A stretch of DNA of 64,000 nucleotides from Sphingobium nicotianae (lineage in GTDB: Bacteria; Pseudomonadota; Alphaproteobacteria; Sphingomonadales; Sphingomonadaceae): positions 276,101 to 340,100 of the forward strand of contig NZ_JAHGAW010000004.1 in the NCBI RefSeq assembly GCF_018603885.1. The letters run 5' to 3'. Under the pieces are notes generated by a model. The model did no database searches. It was given only the letters and a program-made list of their open reading frames with translations, and was not told the origin of the DNA. This document shows, piece after piece, positions 35,389 to 44,480 of the stretch; position 1 is the first letter of the stretch, and the number at the start of each line of letters is the position of its first letter. Position numbers and translations under genes: made by a program.

Positions 35389-36387
35389 ATGGCAGTGCCA
35401 CAAATGATGCGGGCGGTCGCGATCAGCGCGCCCGGCGGCCCTGAAGTGTTGGTCGAAACCCAGGTCGCGGTGCCGGTGCCTGGACCCGGCGAAGTTCTCA
35501 TCGAGGTGGCCGCCGCCGGCGTCAATCGTCCGGACGTGTTCCAGCGCAAGGGCGCCTATCCGCCGCCGCCCGGCGCCTCGCCGCTGCCCGGCCTCGAAGT
35601 GTCCGGAACGATCGTTGCCGTGGGAGCGGATGTCGATCCGGTCGTCATGGGCCAGCTCGTCTGCTCGCTGGTCGCCGGCGGCGGCTATGCCGAATATGTA
35701 ATCGCGCCCTACGGCCACTGTCTGCCGGTGCCCGCCGCGCTGTCGATGGAGGAGGCCGCCGCCCTTCCCGAGACGCTGATGACGGTCTGGCACAATCTGT
35801 TCGAACGCGCCTTCGTCGTCACCGGTGACAGCGTCCTCATCCATGGCGGCACCAGTGGCATCGCGACGATGGCGATCTCGCTCTGCCGGCTGTTCGGCAT
35901 CACCACGATCGTCACCTGCGGCAGCGAGGTGAAATGCCAGGCCGCGCGCGACTGGGGCGCGGGCCATGCGATCAATTACAGGGCCGAGGACTTCGTCGAG
36001 GCAGTCAAGCGCATCACCGGCGGCACCGGCGTGACCGCCGTGCTGGACATGGTCGGCGGCGACTATATCGCGCGCAATCTCGATTGTCTGGCGGAAGACG
36101 GCCGCCACGTCTCGATCGCGGTGCTGGGCGGCGGCAAGGCTGAGATCGCCATCCGCCATCTCATGGTCCGCCGGCTCACCATGACCGGATCGACGCTCCG
36201 CCCGCGCAGCACCGGGTTCAAGGCCTTGCTGGTCGAGGAGATATTGCGCAACGTCTGGCCTCACGCCGAAGCGGGGGAGTTGCGACCCGCCATGGACCGC
36301 ATCTTCCCTCTGGCGCAGGCGTCCGACGCCCATGCGCGCATGGAAGCGGGCGATCATGTCGGCAAGATCGTCCTCAAGGTGCGCTGA
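35389..36387 (+). CDS. NAD(P)H:quinone oxidoreductase (zeta-crystallin-like)
   Basis: 332 residues. MRAVAISAPGGPEVLVETQ and VAAAGVNRPDVFQRKGAYPPPPGASPLPGLEVSG are the GroES-like start of PIG3/quinone oxidoreductases; no zinc ligands. The Rossmann part has VLIHGGTSGIATMAISL and GHAINYRAEDFVEAVKRITGGTGV, typical of the NADPH-binding MDR superfamily. The ATG at 35389 has GGAAG very near; MMRAV 14 residues in from the longest frame is an alternative. It reduces quinones or enones in the cytoplasm. The downstream gene is preceded by its own operator repeats. Confidence 0.88.
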   Translation: MAVPQMMRAVAISAPGGPEVLVETQVAVPVPGPGEVLIEVAAAGVNRPDVFQRKGAYPPPPGASPLPGLEVSGTIVAVGADVDPVVMGQLVCSLVAGGGYAEYVIAPYGHCLPVPAALSMEEAAALPETLMTVWHNLFERAFVVTGDSVLIHGGTSGIATMAISLCRLFGITTIVTCGSEVKCQAARDWGAGHAINYRAEDFVEAVKRITGGTGVTAVLDMVGGDYIARNLDCLAEDGRHVSIAVLGGGKAEIAIRHLMVRRLTMTGSTLRPRSTGFKALLVEEILRNVWPHAEAGELRPAMDRIFPLAQASDAHARMEAGDHVGKIVLKVR

Positions 36388-36398
36388 ACCGGACAATT

Positions 36399-36449
36399 GC
36401 TAAACATGATAAGAATCACGCTGGCAATTTGCTACACATGATAATAATC
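36399..36449 (+). promoter_or_regulatory. Two direct operator-like repeats before the SnoaL-like gene
   Basis: GCTAAACATGATAAGAATC (36399-36417) and GCTACACATGATAATAATC (36431-36449) differ at two positions and are spaced 32 bases, about three helical turns. The same core occurs at 15558-15572 and 11129-11142, ahead of other genes in the window. Confidence 0.6.
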
Positions 36450-36492
36450 TGGCTTGGACAACCATCCGGATAATCCGTGTAGGAGACATGCC

Positions 36493-37077
36493 ATGAGTGA
36501 AGTCGATCTCGCAGCCCTGGCTGCCGACGTCCGCTATCTGAAAGACCGCACCCAGATCATCGATGCGCTCAACCGCTATACGCGCGGTCTCGACCGCATG
36601 GACCGCGAGCTGGCGATGAGTGCCTTCCATCCCGACGCTACGGACGATCGCGACGCGCCCTACGACACGGTCGGCCAGAAGGAGAGGGGCCGCCACCCGT
36701 TCGGCCGCGAGGCGCGCATCGACTGGCTGATGGAAGTCCTGAAGCCCTACAAGTACACGGCGCACTACATCACCAATTTCACCATCGATATTCAGGGCGA
36801 CGAGGCTCACACCGAGACCTACGTCATCACCGCCGTGCTGGAGACCGAGCCGGGCGACTGGTGCGTGCTCGGCGGCGCGCGCTACATCGACCGGCTGGTG
36901 CGCTACGAGGATCGCTGGGTGATCATGCACCGCGAGGTGCCGCTGGATTTCAACGTCATCGTCGGCACGCGCCGCTTGCCGCCCGAGACGACCTGGAGCC
37001 TGCGCAACCGCGACGACCGCTCTTATGCGCGCCCGCTCACCCTCAAGCCCGAGTCACTGGCGCGCTTCGGCATGTAA
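36493..37077 (+). CDS. SnoaL-like (NTF2-fold) protein
   Basis: 194 residues. The N-terminal helix DVRYLKDRTQIIDALNRYTRGLDRMDRELAMSAFHPDAT is the hallmark of the bile-acid 7-dehydratase/SnoaL_4 branch of the NTF2 fold, with ITNFTIDIQGDEAHTETYVIT and IDRLVRYEDRWVIMHREVPLDF forming the sheet. Such enzymes act as dehydratases, isomerases or hydrolases on small hydrophobic substrates including steroids and polyketides. AGGAG is 7 bases before the ATG at 36493. The last 24 bases overlap the convergent regulator. The operator match to the monooxygenase promoter suggests a shared pathway. Confidence 0.85.
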   Translation: MSEVDLAALAADVRYLKDRTQIIDALNRYTRGLDRMDRELAMSAFHPDATDDRDAPYDTVGQKERGRHPFGREARIDWLMEVLKPYKYTAHYITNFTIDIQGDEAHTETYVITAVLETEPGDWCVLGGARYIDRLVRYEDRWVIMHREVPLDFNVIVGTRRLPPETTWSLRNRDDRSYARPLTLKPESLARFGM

Positions 37078-38211
37078 GCTGATGCCCGGCCCGCGACGGG
37101 CCGGGCTCAATTCCTCGAGGCGGCCGAGCTCGAGCCAGTTGGCTGCGCCGGTCGCCTCGAAGACGGCGCGCAGATGCTTCTTCAGCGCCTCGCCGCTCAC
37201 GCTGAAATGATCGTGGCAGTCCGCCCGGTGACCGCCCAGCATGGCGAACAGGGCTATCCTGCGCTGCAGCGGGGTCAGCGGCAGGCCGGTCAGATAATGG
37301 ACGGCGCGCACTTCCGCCGCCACTTCGATGCCCAGCTTGACGAACAGACCGCGAGGGCTGTCGGCGCCCGACGCTTCGATCAGCCGCATTTCCGAGGCTT
37401 CCGCGACCAGCCGGCCGTCGGGGACGGGGAGGTGGATCGTCGCACGCCCGGTTTGCGCCACAATCTGCGCCAGCGCGGCGGCGAAGCTCGGCGCGCGATT
37501 GATGCGCGTGGTCGAGACGTTCTGGAACAGCAGCTGGCTCGTCGTCAGGATCGCCTCCGCCTGCGCATTGATTGCGAGCAGGCGCTGCCCCGACAGGTCC
37601 GTGACGAAATGGCCATAGTCACCGTCCTTGGAGGTCCACCGGGCATGCTGCTTGTGCGCCGCGATGGCGTGCTGCATCAATTGCCGCACAGGTTCGAGCA
37701 GATCGGCCTCGGCTCGCGAAAAGGGCTTTTCGCGCGGATTCCACGCCACGAAAAGGGCCCGCCCGCGATTGTCATGATCGACCCTCAGATCGAGCATATG
37801 ATGGTGCCCGAGCGGCACGCACAGATAGCGGTAGATGTTGCCTTTCCAGAAGGCATCGATCAGCTCCGGTTCCAGGCAGCGACCGATGGCGGGGCCGGTC
37901 ATGGCCACCAGCCTGACGAAGCTGACCTCTGCCGGCCCTGAGAACAGCGTGTCGAACTGGCTGATGAAGAGGTCCTTGAGCTCCGCGGACGCGCAATCAT
38001 GATAAAAGCCTTGCGGCAGGCCCATCTCGTCGAGCCAGAACAGCGAGCCCGATGCGGCGCCCAGCAATTGCCGGACGGCCTCGCACAGGGACGAGACGAT
38101 GGCCTCGATCCCGACGCCGCAATGGCACAGAAGTGCGATATGCTCGATGATTCTGCGTTTGCGAATGGCGCCGCCCGCGCGCGTTTTCCTGCTCAATACC
38201 CCACTCCCCAT
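37054..38211 (-). CDS. LuxR-type helix-turn-helix transcriptional regulator
   Basis: 385 residues. A large N-terminal sensor region (about 20-300, mixed alpha/beta, no membrane segment) is followed by a LuxR-like winged HTH: LTPLQRRIALFAMLGGHRADCHDHFSVSGEALKKHLRAVFEATGAANWLEL (about 317-365). This long architecture is frequent in sphingomonads. It may carry a GAF/PAS-type sensor. It is divergent from the Slam lipoprotein pair, with the inverted repeat 38257-38294 between them, and convergent with the SnoaL-like gene, so either could be its target. The start at 38211 gives MGSGVLSRKTR. Confidence 0.75.
   Translation of the reverse strand: MGSGVLSRKTRAGGAIRKRRIIEHIALLCHCGVGIEAIVSSLCEAVRQLLGAASGSLFWLDEMGLPQGFYHDCASAELKDLFISQFDTLFSGPAEVSFVRLVAMTGPAIGRCLEPELIDAFWKGNIYRYLCVPLGHHHMLDLRVDHDNRGRALFVAWNPREKPFSRAEADLLEPVRQLMQHAIAAHKQHARWTSKDGDYGHFVTDLSGQRLLAINAQAEAILTTSQLLFQNVSTTRINRAPSFAAALAQIVAQTGRATIHLPVPDGRLVAEASEMRLIEASGADSPRGLFVKLGIEVAAEVRAVHYLTGLPLTPLQRRIALFAMLGGHRADCHDHFSVSGEALKKHLRAVFEATGAANWLELGRLEELSPARRGPGISLHAEARQ
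37084..37106. terminator. Convergent hairpin between the SnoaL-like and regulator genes
   Basis: GCCCGGCCCG-CGA-CGGGCCGGGC is a 10-base perfect stem, 6 bases after the SnoaL-like stop and within the last codons of the convergent regulator. No clear T-run follows, so it may be only a weak terminator or an mRNA-end stabiliser. Confidence 0.45.
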
Positions 38212-38256
38212 GAGGGCGTATCATTCGGCTCGTCGCAGATATAGAGCTATTTGCCT

Positions 38257-38294
38257 CCCCCTCGGGGGAGGATAAACAGCCTCCCCCGAGGGGG
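38257..38294. promoter_or_regulatory. 15-base perfect inverted repeat between regulator and Slam operon
   Basis: CCCCCTCGGGGGAGG (38257-38271) pairs with CCTCCCCCGAGGGGG (38280-38294) around ATAAACAG. It lies in the divergent intergenic region, 46 bases from the regulator start and 88 from the lipoprotein start. It could be an operator or a strong RNA hairpin in a leader transcript. Confidence 0.6.
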
Positions 38295-38381
38295 AATGCC
38301 CTCAACTCCATGTGGCAAATATAGAAATGCCGATGATCGGCGTCGTGGGTCGCCTTCAGAATCTGGGTTGGGAGGCAAATC

Positions 38382-39614
38382 ATGACAGTCGTTATTGCTC
38401 GGTCCGCGAGGCCGCGTTCTTATTTGTTCACCTCTGCGGGCGTGATCAGCCTCGCACTGATGCTGTCCGGCTGCGGAGAGGGCGGCGTGGGATCAACTCC
38501 GACGCCAACACCGACTCCCACGCCGAGCGCGACGCCGACCCCAAGTCCGACGCCCACACCGAGCCCGACGCCGACCCCAAGTCCGACACCTACTCCGACG
38601 CCTACGCCAACTCCGAGTCCAACGCCGACGCCAAGTCCAACCCCAAGCCCCACGCCGACGCCAAGTCCGACGCCCACACCCACACCCACACCCACCGCGT
38701 CGGTCGGGCCTTTCTCGGCCGCGACCTACGGCTCGGTGACCACCGGCGCCACGGCGACGGCAGGTGTCAATTTCGATACACCGCCGACCTCCGGGACGAC
38801 GACCTTCCGCCTGTTGCAGAGCTCGCGAAGCTGGACGAGCGGGCCGCCCACCAGCCAGGCCGACGCCACCACCGATGCGGCCGGCGCGACCACCAAGGTG
38901 ACCTGGGGATCGAGCGGCCCGTCCGCGCTCGTCTTCACAATCGGGAACAGCGCGCTTGGCGTCACCAATCAGGCGCTGCCCCTCGCCACCACCGTCGTCA
39001 ACGGCAAGGATGTTCGACAGGTCACGCTTGCCGATGGGCGCATTCTGACCGTCTACCTCAATCGGGACATTATCAGCACGACGGCGCAATTCTCCTGGAT
39101 GGTCTATGGCAATTGGAACATCGCGAGTTCAGGGGGCGCCGTGCTTAACAGCGCAGTCTATGTGGCCGGCTTCGAAACGCCGCTGTCCGGCAAACCGACG
39201 AGCGGCACCGCCACGTTCAACGGCTTCCTGGAGGGTGCCGCGCTCGCACCGAACGGCTCCGGGCTTCCGGTGGCCAGCCTTACCGGCACGGTTCAGCTGA
39301 ACGTCAACTGGACCTCCGGCGCGATCACGGGCGCAGCCTCATCGATCGTCGCCGCGCCGCTTCCGCTCGGATCGCAGGCCAATCAGTCCTGGAACAATCT
39401 GTCCTTCTCCGGGACCATTCTGAGCGGGGCCACCAGCTTCAGCGGCACGACGACCGTCTCCAGCAGTCCGGGCAGTCCCTTCTCACTGACCACGGGCGCG
39501 ACCGGACCGCTCAGCGGCCAGTTCTTCGGCACAACCGCGCAGGAAGTCGGCGCAATCTGGGGCGTGCACGACGGGACGCGCGGCGCCACGGGTTATCTCG
39601 TCGCCAAGCAGTGA
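38382..39614 (+). CDS. Surface lipoprotein, TbpB-like barrel, Slam substrate
   Basis: 410 residues. Lipoprotein signal with lipobox LSGC at residue 28-31, then a long Thr-Pro/Ser-Pro linker of about 70 residues ([10 protein letters not shown] repeats), then a beta-rich domain with [15 protein letters not shown] strands, [33 protein letters not shown] and the closing [20 protein letters not shown]. The last block is the transferrin-binding-protein-like C-terminal barrel of Slam-secreted lipoproteins. The gene ends in a GTGA overlap with the exporter gene, fixing the pair as an operon. Ligand (metal protein, haem or other) cannot be read. Confidence 0.82.
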   Translation: MTVVIARSARPRSYLFTSAGVISLALMLSGCGEGGVGSTPTPTPTPTPSATPTPSPTPTPSPTPTPSPTPTPTPTPTPSPTPTPSPTPSPTPTPSPTPTPTPTPTASVGPFSAATYGSVTTGATATAGVNFDTPPTSGTTTFRLLQSSRSWTSGPPTSQADATTDAAGATTKVTWGSSGPSALVFTIGNSALGVTNQALPLATTVVNGKDVRQVTLADGRILTVYLNRDIISTTAQFSWMVYGNWNIASSGGAVLNSAVYVAGFETPLSGKPTSGTATFNGFLEGAALAPNGSGLPVASLTGTVQLNVNWTSGAITGAASSIVAAPLPLGSQANQSWNNLSFSGTILSGATSFSGTTTVSSSPGSPFSLTTGATGPLSGQFFGTTAQEVGAIWGVHDGTRGATGYLVAKQ

Positions 39615-40948
39615 GGCGGCCGCTCGGGGCAGCCGCGGCGGCTCTTTCGTTTCTCGCTCCCGCCGCTGCCGCAGCAGCGGGGTTCGCCGATCCGCCACCG
39701 GCGCCGCCTCCGGGGGCCGCCGACGCGCCGATTCCCATCGACGCGCTGATTGAGGCCCTGCTCGAGGAGCATCGCGCGCAGGAGGCCGATGCCGTTCTCG
39801 CCTCGCTGCTTGCAAGCGATCCCCGGAACACGGACCTGCTCTTCCTCTCCGGCATGGTCGCCATGGAACGCGACGATCACCAGCGCGCCATCCGCCTGTT
39901 CCGCGCGATCCTGATCGATCATCCCAAGGCCGAGCGCGTGCGGCTGGAGCTGGGCCGCGCCTTCTTCGTCGCGGGAGACTATGGCAACGCCGCCCGCCAG
40001 TTCCAGTTCGCCAGCGCCGGCCATCCGCCGCCCGTCGTGCAGGCCAATATCGACAAATATCTCTATGCGATCCGCCAGGCCAAGGCGCTGTCCTACAGCC
40101 TGGACCTGTCGCTGGCGCCGGACAGCAATCTCAATGGCGGCTCGTCGTCGCGCGAGGTGACGCTGTACGGGCTTCCCTTCGATCTCTCGGACGAGGCGCA
40201 GCGGCACAGCGGCGTCGGCGCGCAACTGGGCGCGACGGGGGAGTGGGCGCCGCATCTCGGCGCGAATAGCCGGCTGCGGTTGGGCGCAAGCCTCCAGCGG
40301 CGCGAATATTCGGGATCGCGCTTCGACGACATGACGGCCGCGCTCTATGCCGGCCCGCGCTTCGTCATGCGCCGCTGGGATCTCAGCCTGCTCGCCACCG
40401 CCAGCCGGCGCTGGTATGGCGCGCGGCCCTATGACGTCGCGGCGGGTGGCCGCATCACCGCGACCTATTATGTGACGCCGCAGGTCGGCCTCACCACCGA
40501 TCTGTCGGTGCAGACGGTCCGCTATGATGCGGCGACGCATCTGACCGGCCTGCTGAGCTCGCTCGGCGAAACGATCGTCTACGCCCTGACCCCATCCAGT
40601 GGCGTCGTCGGCCGGGCCGGGATCAGCCGCACCCGCGCGCGGGCCGACGCCTATGCCAATTGGAGCGGCTATCTGGCGGCCGGTTACTTCCGCGATCTGC
40701 CGGCCGGTTTCTCCGCCTATGTCGAGACCTCGCTCGCCGTCGGCAGCTATGACGCGTCGCTGCCGGCCTTCGGCGCCCGCCGCGTCGATCTTGCGTCCTC
40801 GACGATGATCAATCTGCTCAACCGGCATATCGTGCTGTCGCGCTTCACACCGCGGCTGAGCTACAGCTATACCTACCAGCACAGCACGATCCCGCTCTAC
40901 AGCTTCGATCGTAATCGCGTCGAACTCGGGCTGACCACGACCTTCTGA
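39611..40948 (+). CDS. Surface lipoprotein assembly modifier (Slam)
   Basis: 445 residues. Signal peptide (about 1-22), a periplasmic TPR-like part (about 38-150: [64 protein letters not shown]) and a 14-strand-type DUF560 barrel to the C-terminus, which ends VELGLTTTF. This two-part plan defines Slam, the outer-membrane machine that moves lipoproteins to the cell surface. Start is a GTG overlapping the lipoprotein stop. The pairing with a TbpB-like lipoprotein matches Slam loci in Neisseria and Acinetobacter, but sphingomonad examples are little studied as far as I know. Confidence 0.85.
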   Translation: MRRPLGAAAAALSFLAPAAAAAAGFADPPPAPPPGAADAPIPIDALIEALLEEHRAQEADAVLASLLASDPRNTDLLFLSGMVAMERDDHQRAIRLFRAILIDHPKAERVRLELGRAFFVAGDYGNAARQFQFASAGHPPPVVQANIDKYLYAIRQAKALSYSLDLSLAPDSNLNGGSSSREVTLYGLPFDLSDEAQRHSGVGAQLGATGEWAPHLGANSRLRLGASLQRREYSGSRFDDMTAALYAGPRFVMRRWDLSLLATASRRWYGARPYDVAAGGRITATYYVTPQVGLTTDLSVQTVRYDAATHLTGLLSSLGETIVYALTPSSGVVGRAGISRTRARADAYANWSGYLAAGYFRDLPAGFSAYVETSLAVGSYDASLPAFGARRVDLASSTMINLLNRHIVLSRFTPRLSYSYTYQHSTIPLYSFDRNRVELGLTTTF

Positions 40949-41025
40949 AAGCGGGGTTAGAAAAGCGGGACATGTCTGCTCGCGGGCATTTCAATCCGCG
41001 CTTTCCCGGCCTAGAAGCGCGTCTC

Positions 41026-41646
41026 ATGAGCGACGCCGTCATCCTCCACGAATATGCCCCCTCGGGTAACTGCTATAAGATCCGGCTGACGGCCGCCCTG
41101 CTCGGCATTCCGATCGAGCGGCGCAACTACGACATCCTGAAGGGCGAGACGCGCACGCCGGATTTCCTCGCCAATGTGAACGCCAATGGCCGCATTCCCG
41201 TGCTTCAGGTGGGCAACCGCTTCCTGCCGGAGAGCAATGCCGCCTGTCACTGGCTCGCGGCCGGCTCGGTGCTCATTCCGTCCGATCGCTTCGGTCAGGC
41301 CGACATGCTCCGCTGGATGTTCTGGGAGCAATATAATCACGAGCCCAATGTCGCGACCTTGCGCTTCTGGCTCGCATCGATCGGCGAGCGCGCGCTCACC
41401 GAGATGCAGCGCAGCCAGATCGCGGGCAAGCGCGCTGCCGGCGAGGCGGCGCTGACCCTGATGGCGGACGAGCTGAACCGCCGCGACTGGCTGGTCGGTG
41501 ACGCGCCCAGCCTCGCCGACATCTGCCTCTTTCCCTACACGCATGTCGCCGGGGAAGGGGGCTTCGATCTGGCGCGATGGCCGTCGATCGGCCGCTGGAT
41601 CGCGCGCATGGAAGCCCTGCCGGGCCACGTCCCGATGTCGGACTGA
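41026..41646 (+). CDS. Glutathione S-transferase family protein
   Basis: 206 residues. ILHEYAPSGNCYKIRLTAALLGIPIERRNYD is the thioredoxin-like start, followed by NANGRIPVLQVG and LPESNAACHWLA (glutathione contacts), and a helical domain with MFWEQYNHEPNVATLRFWL and LVGDAPSLADICLFPYTHVA. A typical cytosolic GST. The ATG at 41026 is used since homology begins there; the longer frame upstream is not supported. It sits alone between the Slam operon and the phosphoesterase gene. Confidence 0.88.
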   Translation: MSDAVILHEYAPSGNCYKIRLTAALLGIPIERRNYDILKGETRTPDFLANVNANGRIPVLQVGNRFLPESNAACHWLAAGSVLIPSDRFGQADMLRWMFWEQYNHEPNVATLRFWLASIGERALTEMQRSQIAGKRAAGEAALTLMADELNRRDWLVGDAPSLADICLFPYTHVAGEGGFDLARWPSIGRWIARMEALPGHVPMSD

Positions 41647-41760
41647 CGGGACGCGAATCGGCGAAAACTGACCCAAAACCGTCATATTCCAAGCGGAATT
41701 GTCACATTCATCCGCTAGGAGCCGGCGCGAGACAAGGCTGACAGGGGTCCGCGCAAAGCC

Positions 41761-42594
41761 ATGAATGCACTGAGCTCGCTCGTGCCGGAACGCTCCGTGA
41801 AGAACGGGCGTTCGCGGCTCCATTATCGCACCATCTGGATCAGCGACATCCACCTCGGCACCAAGGGCTGCAACGCCGAGATGCTGATCGATTTCCTCGA
41901 CAGCGTCGACAGCGACATCCTCTATCTTGTCGGCGACATCGTCGACGGCTGGCAGCTCAAGAAACGCCTCTACTGGCCGACCGCGCACAACGACGTGGTC
42001 TGGCGCATCATGAAGCGCGCGCGCCGCGGTACCCGCGTCATCTATATTCCCGGCAATCATGACGAGATGTTCCGTCAGTTCACCGGCATGAGCTTCGGCG
42101 GCGTCGAGATCCGCCGCAAGAAGATCCACACCACGGTCGATGGGCGCAAGCTGCTCGTCCTGCACGGCGACGAGTTCGACGCGATCATGCTGGCGCACCG
42201 CTGGCTCGCCTTCGTCGGCGACGCGGCTTATACGGCGCTGATGGCGGTCAACCGCCGCTTCAACCAGGTCCGCCGCCTGTTCGGCCTGCCTTACTGGTCG
42301 CTCTCCAAGATGGCCAAGCACAAGGTCAAGAACGCCGTCGCCTTCATCTCCCAGTTCGAGGAGATCGTCGCCCACGAAGCCGAGCGCCGCCATGTTGACG
42401 GGGTTGTTTGCGGCCATATTCACACCGCCGAGATCCGCCAATTCGGCAGCGTCACTTACTATAATGACGGCGACTGGGTCGAAGGCTGCACGGCGCTGGT
42501 CGAGCATCATGACGGCACGATGGAAGTGCTGCACTGGGCCGATGTGATGGCCGCGCGGCACAATGCCGCGCCGGCGCTGGAGCTGGCCGCTTGA
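41761..42594 (+). CDS. LpxH-like metallophosphoesterase
   Basis: 277 residues. Calcineurin-type motifs: WISDIHLGT (DxH), LVGDIVDGW, IPGNHDEM (GNHD/E), LLVLHGDEFD and GHIHTAEI (GHxH). This set is that of UDP-2,3-diacylglucosamine pyrophosphatase-like enzymes in lipid A assembly, although the alphaproteobacterial branch next to a glycosyltransferase may act on another lipid. Its stop overlaps the TTG start of the glycosyltransferase by 3 bases, so the two are coupled and probably act in one envelope-lipid step. Confidence 0.85.
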   Translation: MNALSSLVPERSVKNGRSRLHYRTIWISDIHLGTKGCNAEMLIDFLDSVDSDILYLVGDIVDGWQLKKRLYWPTAHNDVVWRIMKRARRGTRVIYIPGNHDEMFRQFTGMSFGGVEIRRKKIHTTVDGRKLLVLHGDEFDAIMLAHRWLAFVGDAAYTALMAVNRRFNQVRRLFGLPYWSLSKMAKHKVKNAVAFISQFEEIVAHEAERRHVDGVVCGHIHTAEIRQFGSVTYYNDGDWVEGCTALVEHHDGTMEVLHWADVMAARHNAAPALELAA

Positions 42595-43643
42595 GCCAGC
42601 TCCCCGCCGAGCCGCGCCGCATTCTCATTGTCACCGACGCATGGGCGCCGCAGGTCAACGGCGTGGTGCGCACCCTCCAGTCCGTCCGCGCGCAGCTCAC
42701 CGCCATGGGCCATGTCGTCGAGGTGATCGGGCCCGATCGCTTCGTCACCTTGCCGTGCCCGACCTATCCGGAGATCCGCCTCGCGATGGCGGCCCCTGGC
42801 GCCATCGGGCGGATGATCGCCGGATTCCGGCCGGATGCCATCCATCTCGCCACCGAAGGGCCCCTGTGCCTTGCCGCACGGCGCTGGTGCCTGCGCAACA
42901 ATCGCCGGTTCACGACGGCCTATCACACCAATTTCCCGGATTATGTGCAGAGCCGCACCGGCCTTTCCGCCGAGTGGTTCTGGCCCTATTTCCGGTGGTT
43001 CCATGGCCCCGCCAGCGCCGTGCTGACGTCCACGCCGTCGATCCGCGCCGGCCTGCACCGCGCCGGCATCCACCAGACCCATCATTGGGGCCGCGGCGTC
43101 GATCTCTCGCTGTTCGGCCCCGATGGCCCGGCGCACCCCGCCTTTGCCGATCTACCCCGCCCGATCCTGCTCCATGTCGGCCGCGTCGCGGTCGAGAAGA
43201 ATATCGAGGCGTTCCTGGCGCTCGATATGCCAGGGAGCAAGGTCGTGGTCGGCGATGGACCGGCGCGCGCCGCTCTGGAAGCCAAATATCCCGGGGCCCT
43301 GTTCCTCGGCCTGCAAACCGGCGAGCCGCTGGCGCAGGCCTATCGCGGCGCGGATCTGCTCGTCTTCCCCAGCCGCACCGATACGTTCGGCCTGGTCATG
43401 ATCGAGGCGCTGGCGAGCGGCACGCCGGTCGCGGCCTATCCGGTGATGGGGCCGGTCGACGTGCTGACGCCTGCCGTCGGGGCGATGGACGAAAATCTGG
43501 TGCTGGCGGCGGCGCAGGCGCTGACGCTCGATCCCGTAGCTTGCGCGGTCTACGGCAGCCAGTTCAGCTGGCGGCGGAGCGCCGAGGAATTCCTCCAGAG
43601 CCTCCACTGGCTGTCGCAATCGCCAATCGCGCAGGCCGCCTGA
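42591..43643 (+). CDS. Group 1 (GT4-type) glycosyltransferase
   Basis: 350 residues. N-terminal ILIVTDAWAPQVNGVVRTLQSV is the GT-B motif of PimB/MgtA/SQD2-like enzymes; the C-domain has ILLHVGRVAVEKNIEAFLAL and the EX7E-type loop FPSRTDTFGLVMIEALASGTPV. It likely adds a sugar to a diacylglycerol or other membrane lipid on the cytoplasmic face. Translation begins at TTG inside the upstream stop (TTGA). No alternative ATG lies near. The pair with the phosphoesterase is recurrent in alphaproteobacteria to my knowledge. Confidence 0.85.
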   Translation: MSQLPAEPRRILIVTDAWAPQVNGVVRTLQSVRAQLTAMGHVVEVIGPDRFVTLPCPTYPEIRLAMAAPGAIGRMIAGFRPDAIHLATEGPLCLAARRWCLRNNRRFTTAYHTNFPDYVQSRTGLSAEWFWPYFRWFHGPASAVLTSTPSIRAGLHRAGIHQTHHWGRGVDLSLFGPDGPAHPAFADLPRPILLHVGRVAVEKNIEAFLALDMPGSKVVVGDGPARAALEAKYPGALFLGLQTGEPLAQAYRGADLLVFPSRTDTFGLVMIEALASGTPVAAYPVMGPVDVLTPAVGAMDENLVLAAAQALTLDPVACAVYGSQFSWRRSAEEFLQSLHWLSQSPIAQAA

Positions 43644-43777
43644 ACCAGCTTTTCGCTGATAATCGGACGGCAACGTCGCGGACGCTTGCTCAAAATGCAT
43701 CAATCGCCTATCTGTTGGCAGGATCGAGGCCATCCCGTGAGGGGTGGCCCTGTTTATTTGCACAGAAGGATTTCGCC

Positions 43778-44461
43778 GTGGCCCAGCCGCTCATGCCCCA
43801 TGCCACCGCCAGCTGGCTCGTTGACAACACCGCGCTCAGTTTCGAGCAGATCGCCGAGTTCTGCGGGCTGCACATTCTCGAAGTGCAGGCGATCGCCGAT
43901 GACACGGCCGGCTCGAAATATACCGGTCGCGATCCTGTCCGCGCTCATGAGCTCTCCAACGAGGAGATCAAGAAGGGCGAGGCCGATCCCAACTACGCGC
44001 TCGTCATGCTGAAGGGGCCGGATCCCGTCCGTCGCACCAAGGGCCCGCGCTACACGCCGGTGTCCAAGCGCCAGGACAAGCCGGACGGCATCGCCTGGAT
44101 CCTGCGCAATCATCCCGAGATTTCAGACGGCGCGATCGGCAAGCTGATCGGCACGACGCGCACGACGATCGCGGCGATCCGCGATCGGACGCACTGGAAC
44201 ATCAGCAACATCCAGCCCAAGGATCCGGTGACGCTCGGCCTCTGCTCGCAGCGTGAGCTGGACGCGCTGGTCGCCCGCGCCGCCAAGAAGGCGGGCATCG
44301 AGGCTCCGGTCGACAATCGCCTGGCCGGCGACCGCGAGGCGCTGATCGCCGAGCTGCGTCAGGAGCGCGACGAGAATAATCGCCGCGCCGAGGAGACAAT
44401 GCGCGTCGAGGAAGCTCTGCGCGCCGAGGCCGAGGCGTTCACCAGCCAGAACCAGGGCTGA
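43778..44461 (+). CDS. trcR: TrcR/DUF1013 cell-cycle transcriptional regulator
   Basis: 227 residues. LMPHATASWLVDNTALSFEQIAEFCGLHILEVQAIAD is an HTH-like start, followed by the DUF1013 core TGRDPVRAHELSNEEIKKGE, PKDPVTLGLCSQRELDALV and a charged coiled-coil C-terminus. This family is called TrcR and is conserved across alphaproteobacteria. Start is a GTG with AAGGA 7 bases upstream. It seems monocistronic. A 17-base inverted repeat follows 19 bases after the stop and may act as a terminator. Confidence 0.88.
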   Translation: MAQPLMPHATASWLVDNTALSFEQIAEFCGLHILEVQAIADDTAGSKYTGRDPVRAHELSNEEIKKGEADPNYALVMLKGPDPVRRTKGPRYTPVSKRQDKPDGIAWILRNHPEISDGAIGKLIGTTRTTIAAIRDRTHWNISNIQPKDPVTLGLCSQRELDALVARAAKKAGIEAPVDNRLAGDREALIAELRQERDENNRRAEETMRVEEALRAEAEAFTSQNQG

Positions 44462-44480
44462 GGATTGCTCACCTGACTCG

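Noticed and set aside
38420..38695. Tandem-repeat frame of [10 protein letters not shown] on the minus strand
   Set aside because: Antisense of the Thr-Pro stalk of the lipoprotein, not a separate gene.
38500..38700. CRISPR-like or satellite array
   Set aside because: The periodicity is the six-base Thr-Pro codon repeat in an open frame; there are no spacers or cas genes.
42563..43777. Long open frame ahead of the TrcR gene
   Set aside because: It is the shifted frame of the glycosyltransferase; the TrcR homology starts at the GTG at 43778 with a good ribosome site.
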